From contig NC_037643.1 in the NCBI RefSeq assembly GCF_003254395.2, positions 9,692,963-9,756,962 of the forward strand: a stretch of DNA of 64,000 bases, given 5' to 3'. The translations under genes and the position numbers were made by a program. The notes beneath the pieces are model-generated. The model had not been told where the DNA came from, made no database searches, and was given only the letters and a program-made list of their open reading frames with translations. This document shows, in pieces, positions 12,491 through 25,233 of the stretch (its first letter is position 1; the number at the start of each line of letters is the position of its first letter). This DNA is from Apis mellifera (Eukaryota; Arthropoda; Insecta; Hymenoptera; Apidae).

Positions 12491-14380
12491 CGAGAAAAGA
12501 ATATTTAAGAATATTATTCGTTTTGCTTTATTAATCTTTCGTGATTGGTCTTGGAGAAAATAAGCCAATATGTATCGTACAAAAGGTCATGATATTATTT
12601 TTCTACAAGTTATGTGCTTATTTTATGATTTCTCATTAGAAGTGGAAACCGCCTTCTTATTGCCGCAATCCTTTCAACTGTGATGTTTGATCATTAAGTG
12701 GTCTTAACCGTTTCGAAGTCATGGAATACTTTTGATTATAAGAACGATTCTCGGAACACCGAGATATCAAGGTAATATGAACATATTTTTTATTTAAAGA
12801 AAAAAATAGCTAGTGCACCGCTTTCATAATTTTCGTAGAATGTTAATAATCTTTCGTCCACTCTTACCTCTTTTTAAAATTGAATTAAAATATTAATCCT
12901 CTTATAAAATCGAAAAAAAAACTTCACTAAATAAAATACTTGGATTCGAATTATGAACAACTTTTAAAAATATCTCGAGTATATAAGTGCTAAACAATTC
13001 TAAGTTCAAATCTCTCTCATCAATGATGATGAGATATCTCAACTTTATTTAATCCGAGCCTTGCTTCACGAATCTTCTAGCAACGATATCTGACGTTTAT
13101 TATTTGTTTAGAAAATCTGACGCAATTTAGAGACGAGAGCTGATCACTGAACACGTTTCGCGTGAAATCTATTTTTCCATCATCACTTTGCACGCTTCAT
13201 TATGAAACGAGAGTTCGGTCGAATCAGAATCTGAGAATCGATTCGAAGAGAAGCGGACGAATTCAATCTCGATTTGCGTCATAGGGGGGGAATGGATCGA
13301 TGGAACTTCGAGGTGTTCGTTGTAGGAAGATTTCTTTGGCAAGATACTTTTCGTTTTCTCTTCGTAAATCTGGATTATTCTTTTTTTAGATTTCACGTGG
13401 ATTCTATATATTTTTTCTCCTTTTAAACTTTTATTTGAAATTCAATATATGGATAAGAAAAGATTGAATCGATATTCTCTGTGGAGAATAAAACTTATAA
13501 AAACAGAATTTGAAAACTTATAATGGAAATTTTGAATATCGATTATGATTTGAATTTTTGGACAATTTTAAAAACAATTTTGGGTTTGATTGTTTTCATC
13601 AAATTTTTACGTTTGGACAAGAATATGTAAATTAAAACTTGTTTTACAAAGTTTGTTTTATCCATAAGTTAGAGTAAAAAAGAAAATTGAATTTGAAGAT
13701 ACACTGTGATACTTTATCTTATGCTAATGATTATGTATCATTAATTGTACTTCAATTGGAAGGAAATCTTGGAAATCCAACGTTGATAAGTACAAATACT
13801 AATGGAAACTTTCACCTTTAAGAATTGAGAACATTTGAATATATTCTGATTTCTATTTGAAAGATTTTTAATGCTTCCAATCAGAACTTTCCAAATTGTA
13901 TTTCATTGTAAGTCGTTGGTAAAGAAACCTTGTACGTACTTACTCTATTATTCTTTTGAAGACGGTGGAACAATTGAATCTGAAATTGAAATCACAATAG
14001 AAGCCTAGATTCACCGTTGACATTTTGCCTAAAGCTTGTAATAATCTACTTCCTCTTCGTGCATGACAATTTTTCTTTACAATAGTACCCTAACTTTCTG
14101 CAACCCGTCTATATATCCTTATAAAATTCAAGTTTTAATCTATTACGTAATCGTACATACGAAAACAACTTCCTTTCTTCGCAACATCGTTTTCAATTAT
14201 TATAATATTCAACTTTAACCCGTTGTCACTTTAAAAATTTAATACGATCGTAATAAAAATTTTATAAATGAAATAACTTAATACTTGTCCACAAATCGCG
14301 TATTTCTTCTCACACACACGAAACAAAAAAGAAAGAAATGAACGTAATCATCTTCCTCTTCACGAATTTCAATCAAATTA
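12491..14380. other. AT-rich non-coding stretch
   Basis: Nothing is recognised apart from a CpG-richer patch at about 13100-13330 and ordinary poly-A/T runs. Confidence 0.55.
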
Positions 14381-15130
14381 TTTAAGGAAATGTACGAACG
14401 CTATTTGAAACTCTATCGATCTCCACTCCACCGTGACGCTTGGACCAATTATAAATCATTTAAACGCCGTCGCCCAATAGCAATGTCGCATGCATGTCGA
14501 ACGATCGGGCGAAATCGGCACGAAGGCGTGTGCCGGTCGAAAAACATCGGTCGAAACCAACCGATTTCGAGCCGATCAACAACGATGAATCACCGATTCT
14601 TGAATAATCGATCGCAGCTTTCTCAGCGTGGACCGAGCAAACGAATACACGCGGGTGGTGGCACACGTCGATCGTCCGGTTATAACAATACATTCGTCAC
14701 CAGCGGTGCGTTCGTACTGTTAGCCGCCTCATACACGCCATTACGGTCACGATACTCTTCGAATATGTAATTTACGACTGAACCGCGAATACCGCTCGTG
14801 TTCTTCGATCTGCATACAATAACCCGGCGAGATACGACGAACATTGTCGCAATTATTATCGGCGCGCGTGCATCGGTTTCGATTTTTAAATATTTCGTAT
14901 CGGGATTTTTTTATTCCTTTTTTTTTCTCCCCTCTTTCTTTCTTTCTTTTTTTCCTTCTTCTTTTTTGTTTGTTACACGTGTACATACTTACGTTACCGG
15001 TGAATAACAAATCCAGGTTGTTGCACCAGGAATTTAACCTTTTCCTATTTCTTCTCGAAAGTGTTGTACTACCTTGGGTTTGTAAAAAAATGGACGATGA
15101 ACGAGGATCGTGGAATGGTTGGGGGATGAT
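14381..15130. other. CpG-rich island with unrecognised open frame
   Basis: A 126-codon open frame on + occupies 14390-14770 and shorter frames overlap it on -. The translation is rich in Arg and Ser, has no recognisable domain, and shows no flanking splice signals I would trust. The island most likely is non-coding regulatory sequence. Confidence 0.45.
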
Positions 15131-18100
15131 AGAGAAGGAAGGGTAGATCGTATTTTTTGATTATTACAAGATGATAGGTAAATCGAAGGGAAGAATCAGA
15201 AATTTCTTGGAAATTAGTTGAGTTAAATGGAAACTTGCTCTAATAATTGCAGATGTTTAATAAAAAAAAAAAAAAAAAATTCCCCGTGGGAAGTGAAGGC
15301 TTCGATAAAATGATTGTGACGTTGTTGGCGTTAGCCAAAGGAGTCGGAGTAGCCTTTTAAAGTTACATCAACGCGATAGATCGAGTATAAATCTTGGCGA
15401 GCGTCATCGCGATTATCATCATACTTTTAAGAGTCAACCTGTTTTGGTTTGTTCATTGTTTCTTTGTCCTTCCCATGGTTTTATATATCTTTTGGCGCGC
15501 ATTTCAATGTCTCGTTTAAAATTCTTTTGTCCTCTTATGGACATTCCTTTTTTTATTAAAGCCGTTTATTATTCACGTATCAATAAAAGAAGACATTTAG
15601 AAATTATAAAGAATTCAATTGTCTATAATTAAAACTTTTTTCCACTTTTAAAATATCTTTGCCTTTTTTTTATCACACACATTTATTTATACGATCGCTC
15701 GTTAGAAATTTAAAACCTTAACACAAGTTACATGATATTGCCAATGTGCAAATAACGTTCACAAACACACGCATGCACACACACACACCACGACTAAAAT
15801 CTAAAACCAATTTCCGTCCGTGTGTATACATATCGAATCATCGGATCAGGATTATCCATCGTCGAAGATGCCTGAACATTTTTACATCTCAACAACATCG
15901 GATGGGATAATTTCCGTGGAGCTCGATTCCGAGGAAAGCTTCAGCATCTCGTAAATATCTGTCAACACGGACGAGATGGTATACCACACGTACACCGTTG
16001 TAGCGTTGCCGCTTACATAATATGTTTTCGCATAAATAAACAGAGCTCGCAATTACTCGATCAAGAATGAATGAAAAAAGCATCCAATAACTCAATAAAG
16101 CAGCGACATTGAAATAACGTTAATGTAAAGTGCAGCTGGTCCACGTGCCAAGAGTTCCATACCGAAAGAAACAAAGACGTCGCGGTTTTCCCTTCTTTAT
16201 TCCCGTTGCACAAACAGGATATTAACGAGCAAGTGATCATTTTTCATAATATTTCGAACGAAGACAATTCCTTGATCCATCGATATTTCTCTTCATTCCG
16301 GTTCCTTTATTCGGATGGAAAAAGAATGGATTATAATCGATTTAGTTTTCAATCAAATGTTTCGATGATGAATTTTTATATATTTAATAGATACAGTAGA
16401 TTTTTTTATAAAAATAGTAAAAATGTTTGACAAAAGTCATTTTTCTTCCCGACGAGCTTGGAAATTTATCTACCCGTGGATCAAATTTAAATATTAAACG
16501 CTTGTTTTTCAAAAGGAGTATCGTACATTATGTCATTATTATGCATTAGTAAAGCTCTGTCATAACTCGCGCGTAACTGCGCGCTATTACAAAAGAAGAA
16601 CACGGGTTACAAAATGGAAAAAAAACGTGGAAGGGCGGATCGTAAGAACGGTCATAGAGACGCGACTTTTTCTCCGTGATTACCGTTCATTTCGATGGCA
16701 CGTTCCTCCGTAATCGCGAAACCCGCTCGAAGATTTCCTATATCCCCATCCATCATTAATGCACGGTCTCTTGTCACTGATTACATGAATATGTATCGTG
16801 TATTATGAAAATCGTATCGTATCGTATCGTATCGTATCGGATATGTATCGTGTAATATTATGGATGGAGGAAATATGGTTGGGCGGCGTTTCTAGGACGA
16901 TATTGTGTAATCTGTAAGTGGCCTCTAATCGTCATTTAAGTTTTATTTTGATTTTGTGTAATTGCGTTGTTAATAAACATTTGTAATGTCCCGAGGTTGA
17001 AGATATATTGCATTATAATTGAAATTCCTTGTTTATTGCTCATTAAATTTTTATGACATATTTTTTTTCTCCTTTTTTGTCAGAATCCATCAATTGTTCT
17101 TACGTTACATGATTATACTTACGTTTATAATGATTTGAGATTAAAAAAAAATTATTTATACGAAATTAGAATTCCCTATTGAATTTTCCATTATTTGTTT
17201 TTCCTTGCTTTTTAATTGTGGTTGATCAATCGTACTTTTGTCATATGATTAATATTACGGTGCTGGTTAGGTTTTTGAATATCACGTATCATAGAAAGTG
17301 TGACGTCGGTAGTAGAGGTTGCTTCTAAGATAACATTGCGTAACCTTATTGTGATAACTCGAGTGATTAGATTTAATTTAATTATTATCTTTTTTTTTTT
17401 TTTTATTATTATTTAACCAATTTTGCGCGAGCTACTATCGGTGTTACACTTTTTAATCCATTAAATTATATTTTGAAATACTTTTTTTAAAATAATAAAT
17501 CTTCAATTTTATTTTACAAATCATTTTAAATCATCGAACTTCTAAGATATATATTATTAATATACTATGTGCTATTATTATTACGCTTCTAAGTATCGTA
17601 AATGATTCAAGACGTGTATGAATGTTTCTTTAGAATTTCACGAACTCGGCTGTTTCGTGAAAATAGATTTCAAAATATAACTTGTGACATCAGCAATTAT
17701 TTAAATCGATTTGTACTAAAATATGATTTTAAATTTTCTCTCTTTCGTAACCAAAACATTTCATATTTTTTTTCAACAATCCATAATAGATGATAATCAA
17801 TATAACCTCATATAGCCATTAGCCGGTAACGTAATCGTATGGAAATGTCGATGGCTATTGTATCTGGTACAATATTGTGTAATTCGAAGAAGTATTATTG
17901 CCTGTAATTATCAGCCATTTTAATGTCCTCCTTGGAGCCATATATACATATATAATTAATATTTCCAATTCTTTCAATGATATATACGAATATTATCGTC
18001 GAAAAAAATTAATAATCTTTTTGTAATCTTAGATATTTGCTTTATCCCACTTGAATGTTATCATATGCTTCACTTTGAACAATATTTTTCTCTTTCTTCT

Positions 18101-21100
18101 TTTTTTTTTCTTCGATAGCCTATGCAATCCACGATTCTAACGAAATAGCAAGTAATTCTTCTATCGTATAGTTGCCTATTAAATAATACGTCTTTTAATT
18201 ATTGTTGCGATTGTATTTATATATTAAAAAAAAAAAAATTACGAATTGTTTATGATTTGCTCATGATACGATCAGCATTGTGCCGCGTACAATAAAATGA
18301 TGTTTTAGAATCTGTAATTCCTTTTACGCCGTGATTCTTGCGTGATCGATATTGTTTACGGTTTTTTTTTTACATTACTTATATACTCGCATATACAATA
18401 CAATTGTGTAATTGTAATAAATTTTGTCATTAAGTTTCATTTACACGTTTCTTCGCTTTCAGTTTCATATAACGTCCAATATTCCGTATCCGTAGATTAT
18501 TTCGCTGATAAAATCATGATCGGAGAGGACAGGAAGTAAGAAGCCATTCGATTCTTAATTCTTAGAACTCGATAGCATTTCTATCTAACCTCTGAGATAT
18601 ACGATGTAAACTTATTTTCATCTTTCAGGTATAAATCATATTTTCACTTTCGTCGAAGAAATTTTTAAACGAAAGTCCTTTGATTCGAATCAATTCAATA
18701 AAAATTTTATGTCCAAAGAACACATTGAAAGAGAGGGATTACGCAGAAGAAGAATGGAAATTATTTTTAAATTATTGGGGAAAAAAAATTCTCTCTGAAA
18801 GGAAGAATATTAGAGAATGGTTAAATAAACGGTTTTATAGAGAGAGAGAGAGAGAAAATAAGTTTCATATTATAGGAAATTTTTCTTGCAAAATTTATTC
18901 GAAAGAAACAGAAATTCGATTGTTTCAATGTAAAGTGGTAAAAGTGGCCACGAACGAAGTTACGAAATGTGCTCGTTTTCAATTCACTTTGAATTTCTAT
19001 CAAGCGAGCAACTGCCTCGAAACTGACAAACACGCGCATCGTTCCATGCATTCCGTCGCTTGACCATATGTCCGTTCTTGAACTTCCGCTTTTCTATCTA
19101 CATTTATATCCCATGTCTATATTTCTAAACTGAAAATTACGAAGATTACGAAATTATCCGCTCGATTTAAAATTAATAATTTTTTTTTTTAAATTCTAAT
19201 ATACGAAATACCTCACGTTTCTTTCACCAAATTCTCAGTTACGAATAAATAGGAGAAAAACTACACAGCTATTGACCATTGAGAGTAAACTATTTATTAT
19301 ATAACTTATTACAGCGGTAAATTTAATTTAATGAACAAGTGTGTGATGATAAATATAGAACAAATTAATTTATTCCTCTCTTACCCTCTTTTTTTTTAAC
19401 ATATATATATATTCAATTTTCGATACTATATTTCCCTGCCTAATTTCTTTTAAAATAAAAAAAAAAAAGTAATGGATAAAACGAAATTGAAATCGAAATT
19501 GTTAATTTTCGATAAGAAAATTATTTGTTGAATATCGGCGAGAAAAAAGAATCAATCACGATAATATTTTCTTACGTATTCCAGGATTTAAATTTACTCT
19601 TTCAAATGGCGCACCTTGACACGCTTCACGACACTATTAATCACTTGTTGCCGTACAACACTTGGTTAAAAAAAAAATCAAATTTAATTCTTCACCCACT
19701 ACTTGTTACGTTAACATCGCGATCCTTTTATCGGCTATTGAGTAACAGATTACCGGTTATCCATTTATCCATTTCCGTGTTCGACTTTCACGTCCATCGA
19801 ACGAAGGAAAACACCATTGCGGCATACAAGGCGTACAAGGGCGCGAGGGAATGAATGAATGCACCGACGCGTCTTCCCGCGGCAAAAAATTAATTATTTA
19901 TTACCTCGTTATCCGTCGGCCTCTCTTAATGCGCCACGGCTAGCGGTATCGCACACCCGGCAACGCGCGAATTAAAATTCAATCGGTAATTTTATCGCCG
20001 TTTATGTCGATTTCTTAGAAGCGTCGCGAGCAATTTCAATTTCTATTTGTTTCTCGTCTCTTTTGTTGCACGATTAACCAGATTACGTTTGAGAATATCC
20101 TTCGAATTTTATTTGAGTGATTTTATTAAATGTTAAACGTTGTGCTGTTAAAATATTTAAAACGTAAAATAATTTAATTTTTCTTCTCAAAAAAAAAAAG
20201 AAATTATGGAGAATGGAAAATTCATGTCGAGAAAAATTTTCTAAGGTTTTGAAGATTTAATATGTTTTGAAGTAGAGTTTGGAATTTTATTAGATAATGC
20301 AATTAATAAATAATAAGTATTATTTCTTTCAGTGATTTTTTACATTTTCATCGATACAGATATCGCGTGTAAATTTTTGAAAAACTTATCGTCTTTTATG
20401 GTAATTCCTCTACGGAATTCCTTTTCAGATAGCTTTCAAGGTATTCAATTTCTTGTTATTGAAAAGTCGTATAAAGATAGCATACCAGAGAACGGAAATT
20501 AATTTTATGATGATTAAAATGACGTCAGAAATTCGACATCTACCACGAACGATGACAAAAACTACATCTATCTTTATTGGTTCAAGTCGAAAGAATGTTT
20601 GAATTGATCAACAAATCTTTCTACGAGAATATATCATGATCTCATTTCCATATTTTAACGTAAATTTTGAATATTCTGCATTCAATGACGTGGTCAATGA
20701 TATGAGAAAAATTTTCATTTTAAAAAAAAAAAAAAAAAAAAAGAGAGAGATTCTTCATTCATATGTATTCAATTTATCATTGGTAATTGGCAGATGACGT
20801 ATTTCCAAATATTATAATAAACAAAATCTATAAAAATCTTCATAAATTATTACATTCGAATTGTCTTGTAAATTATTATCCGTCCGAATATCTTGAATTA
20901 ATATCTTTGTACATAAAACGTACAAAGAAACTGATATTTATAAAAATAAATTATATCAATGGAAATTTACAACCTCTTGCAATATAAAGTGCATCGTTGC
21001 ATTAAAAAAAAAAAAAAGAAAAAATAACAATTTGTCATAAATATATTTCAAAACCATATTTAATCTTTTCCTCTTCCAAAAGAAAAACATCATTTATTTC

Positions 21101-21170
21101 GTGTCTCGTAAAAATTATTAAATTTTATTAATTATTTATACTGGATTGGTTTCTCGTTCGATAATCTGGT
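15131..21170. other. AT-rich non-coding stretch
   Basis: No gene is recognised. It contains a pentanucleotide repeat at 16811-16839, small CpG-richer patches at about 16560-16760 and 19780-20080, and three exact copies of ATTGTGTAAT at 16902-16911, 17874-17883 and 18403-18412. Confidence 0.55.
16811..16839. repeat. (ATCGT)n pentanucleotide microsatellite
   Basis: Nearly six perfect tandem ATCGT units, the only clear pentanucleotide repeat in the window. Confidence 0.92.
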
Positions 21171-22570
21171 AAAAAACCGGAGGCAGAAACAGAAATATAG
21201 CGCCATAAAGACGCCATGAGGATGTGGGCGAATGGTTTGCAACATGCAATGTTGCTAGTTAAATCGAAATAACAGCTGCTCTTCTGCGTACTACTCGATT
21301 ATAAAGATAAAAGCGTCATTTAAACGTTATTCTCCTTATTTCTCGCTACTTTTTTCCCCTTCCTCCCTCTTCCCTCTTCCATCTTAATGGCTGCGATTTA
21401 AGCGAGACGACGCGCTGCCTTTTTACATCCATCGACCTTGCCGCCCCCATCATTTGCACTACTTGGAGCGTTTTACCTAACCGCAATTATTTCACCCAGG
21501 GAATGTGGATCCGTTGCGCGGATCCGTTTTATACAAAGAACTCGATATTTTTAAAACGCTGACGACTGTGTGCTTGCCGATGGCAAAAGAGGAACGTAAA
21601 ACGTTGATAGATAGTTGGATTGATCGGTGGCCTATTTCTCAGATGTAATCGCGAGATGAGAGTCGCTTTATTGAAGTGACCCTGATTCAGAAATAAATCG
21701 GATATACTTTGAAAACAGAATTTTTAGAATGAAAAAAAAAGATCTTCGTGTTGATGCATCGAATTACACAAAGTAAAGTAGAGCAAAGCAGCTTTTACGA
21801 GAGATTTGTTTCTTGTTTGTCCAATTCTGATACTACTTCATGCTACAAAGATGGAGAGAGAACTTCGAATCGATCCAATCGAATCGTGTCGATCCAATTC
21901 CTTCAAACTTGATTCTGAACCTCACGATCACTTACATGCTCGCGTACTGTCCACTCCTCGATCGATCCCTTGCAAAAAAAAAGAAAAGGCAACATTTAAG
22001 ACCAGGATAAAAATACCGAGCATACCTTCAAAAATGAAAGAACACGATCACGTAGCAAACGCGACCGTGTTTTCCATCGAATCCAAGATTGTGCATCGTG
22101 GCAAACAATCGATGCACGTTGGGAGCCGAAGGGTGTGACGAGGTGCAAAATCGAACGGCCGTGCCACTTTCCAACCAACCGTTGCCAGAATCGTGTGAAA
22201 TTTCGTCGAACGCGATCCAAATAATCATCGTTCGTCGAACCGCGATCGAGGAACGATTCGGCCGTAATTTGCATCGGAATTCGAAATCGCGTAACCGAAT
22301 CCTCCACAACGCCACTTTCGTAACGGAAGGAGAGGAGGGAGAGGATCCTCCTCGACGCGATCGAATCTTCTTTGAAAGGAAATCGGGAGTGGAAACGATT
22401 TTCCTCGCGGCGCATTAACGATCACAGATGCGATTTGCATAAACGTCGTTGCGGTGCCGGTAACGCCTGTTGCTCCACATTCCGGAGCGCGGTCGTAACG
22501 CGGCAAGGTCCAGCTTTTGTCAAGGATGAAAAATTCTTCGCCTGCTCGACTCGGCACGCAGCCTCCTAAT
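21171..22570. promoter_or_regulatory. Candidate regulatory islands
   Basis: Two CpG-richer blocks, about 21190-21540 and 21840-22570, contain no convincing coding exon despite open frames of up to 139 codons on both strands. The left block holds two CGCCAT sites 11 bp apart (21201-21206 and 21212-21217), a perfect 7-bp inverted repeat at 21239-21255 and a CAGCTG E-box near 21273. Regulatory function is inferred from this motif density only. Confidence 0.3.
21239..21255. repeat. 7-bp inverted repeat
   Basis: GCAACAT at 21239-21245 and ATGTTGC at 21249-21255 are perfect reverse complements with a three-base centre, immediately after the paired CGCCAT sites. Confidence 0.8.
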
Positions 22571-24300
22571 TATTACCCATGATATATTTCCTTCGTCACT
22601 TAGACCAATTAAAATCGACGATACGTTACGTCTTTTGTAACGTGTGATCGATCGTTTGAGATGGATAATACGTTTGTGGGCAGTGGATCATTGAACATTG
22701 ATCATCATGAAGTTTGAAAAAGGTTAAATTGGAGTAGAAACGAACTATTGCAGGCAAAAAATTAATTCGGTTCTTGAAAGATTAATTTACGAAGTATTAA
22801 AAATTGTATTTTCAGGAATTGATGAAATTGATCTTAGAAATAAATTCTAATTTAAATTCCTAAGTTGTATAAATAATTAAGTGGTAGAGGACTTGATTCA
22901 CAGATTCGAATATATATTCACGAATTTTTATTCAAATCATTAACATGGTAGACTATTCATTGGCAAGATAGTTACATCAATCTTTGATAATCATCTTCAT
23001 CTTATCTCTGTTTTTATCAATGTTTTCGTATATCAGTATCTTGACGTTGTGTATGATTATGCAACGTTTGTAGTGTAATATTGTTTTAAACGTACGGTCA
23101 ATGATAACCTTCATTTTTGCATGCTCAATATATAATCGTACGAGGAAGGAATGAAATTGCACGGTCAAAATCAAATTAAAATCTAAATAAAAGTGAATAA
23201 ATTAAATATTTATCATCACGCGCGAAATATTATCATCAATTCTTCCTCTTTGATTCGTTTTTCCCTTCGATTATTTTATATGATATTCGCAAGTTCTTAA
23301 TGGAAGGAAGTATAAAACATGATTCCAAGAATAATTACAAAACAAATTGCGTAAATATTAATATATTTCTATTTTGATACTTCAGATAATCGAATATTCT
23401 TTTTTTTCTCTTATTCTTCTCTTCTTTATTCAATGATTTAAGTAATTAAAATTAATTGTGATTAACAATTAATGTACAACTTTAATTATTAATTAAATTT
23501 CTATCCAATGTGATAAAAAAAAAAAAGAAGAAGAAAATTGTTCGGAGAAATTAAATTCACGAATTTATAAAATAGAGGACAGTCTCTTTTTCTATCACGT
23601 TTTAATTAAAAAAAAAATGCATTGACTATTCCTTACATAATTGGAAAGCGTGCGCGTGATTTTTCGTGTTATAAAACTGCATTAATAGGACTGTAATTAA
23701 AATGTTGATGCCCACTGAGCAAGTTAAGTGTTGAAGAATTAGCGCAATAAACTCGAATTTCTTCGACCGCCTCGAACAGTACTTTCCACGATTAATTATA
23801 AATCAACGTGATCGATGTTAGGGCTCGTTGCAAATTTTCATCTAATTAAAAAAAGAAAAGTTTTCGTCAGAAACGTTCCTATTACGTGGTGTAGATTTTA
23901 TTGATAAAAAAACAACGCTGTTGTAACCATCTCTTTTGGCATTCTCATTTGAATACTTTGAGCCAAGCCATATTTCGCTTAAGTAATTCGGTTCTTTACA
24001 TCATTATAAAATATTTGGATTTTATTTTAAAATTATACATTCTTCCAATTCTTAAAAAATACAATAAATACATTGAATATTAACACACTTCTGTCACATA
24101 TAATTCTTCTATGATTACACATTTTTTAGAATTTACAAGAGTCAAAAGGAATCATTTATTCTTTTCTTTTTTATCTATTATAAAAATAAACTTACATTAG
24201 AATTATATTTAATTATTGAAAAAAAAATCAAAATCAATATTAATTCTGATCCTTAAATAAATTTTACAAATTTGTCTTTTTATAATCGATATTACGTCCA
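22571..24300. other. AT-rich non-coding stretch
   Basis: I see nothing beyond poly-A/T runs and random short open frames. Confidence 0.55.
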
Positions 24301-24640
24301 ATCAAGATTGATCAAGATGGCGATACCACCTTTTCCTTCGGTCGATCGCCGTCTCTCACGGGTAAAGCCGGCACGGTTGCACGTGACTGTGGTGCACGCG
24401 TGACACGTGCATGCATGCCAGACCTACAAACAGCTGTCAGTAGGTCTGGTCGCAACCAGAGGCGAGGAAAAGTTAGAAAAGGCTTTGCGAAACTGGGCGG
24501 AATCGCTTTTACCACCCGGCCGCGGCGTAAACGTTTGACCTTGCTCAATGCAGCGCGCGTGCGCGCGAGCCGAAGAAGTCGGTAAAAGTTTCGGTGCCTG
24601 TCGAAATTCGCTTTGGGGACAGTTCTCGTGTTTATTATTG
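24301..24640. promoter_or_regulatory. CpG-rich promoter-like island with long hairpin
   Basis: This sharply bounded CpG-rich block lies about 400 bp upstream of the first visible NAA15 exon. It begins with AAGATGGCG at about 24313-24321, the reverse complement of a Pho/YY1 GCCATCTT site and a common core-promoter word. It includes GCGCGTGCGCGC-type sequence and an imperfect 32-bp palindrome at 24418-24449. It could be an internal promoter or an intronic regulatory element. A 110-codon frame on - here has no recognisable product. Confidence 0.35.
24418..24449. repeat. 10-bp inverted repeat with palindromic centre
   Basis: CCAGACCTAC at 24418-24427 and GTAGGTCTGG at 24440-24449 are perfect reverse complements. 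The 12-base spacer holds ACAGCTGT, itself a palindrome with a CAGCTG E-box, so only two base pairs in the whole 32-bp segment fail to match. Confidence 0.88.
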
Positions 24641-25039
24641 CCAAAATTACGATGATATTACGGTGCTTGAAAATTCACGACAACGCGGAATTCATGCTGG
24701 TTAAAGCGCAATTTACTTGCGCTCGGTGGAAAACGACGTTAATTCTTTCTGCAACTGAAATTTATCGTTCTCCCTGTTTTTTGTTTTTGTACGAACGATA
24801 CTCTATGGAGATTTACAAATTCTAAAAAAAAAAATTTAATAAAGTGAGAAAAAGAATTTTTATATTTGTAAATGTAGATGATGTATTTTAGTTCTGAACA
24901 AAGAAAAATAAAATTTGTGATGAAGGTAATAGTGAAATTGGAATTTGCAAATTTTAAAATATTAATTTCTTATATGTGCACGTATTTCTTTTTTTTTTTT
25001 ATATTGTGATTAATATTCCGTTTTTATTTTCGTTTACAG

Positions 25040-25233
25040 AAAATTTAGCGCCATCGGAATTAAAAAAATTGAGAAACAAGCAGAGGAAGCAACGTAGAAA
25101 GGCTGAATTGGAAAGACAACAGGCTGCTCAAGCTCAAGAAAAGAGAGAACAGCACAATAAATCACGGCAACAGACCGATCCTGATTTAGAACAACCTACG
25201 CTAGATGAACTTATACCGGAGAAACTGGAGAGG
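25040..25233 (+). CDS. Naa15: Naa15 exon A
   Basis: The acceptor is TTTACAG at 25033-25039 and the donor is AGG followed by GTTAGT. The exon enters in phase needing one base from the previous exon, so the first codon is probably GAA with its G contributed upstream. It encodes the lysine- and arginine-rich charged segment. Confidence 0.93.

Noticed and set aside
12999..13015. tRNA B-box-like AGTTCAAATCT
   Set aside because: The flanking bases do not form a T-arm stem and there is no acceptor stem or A box.
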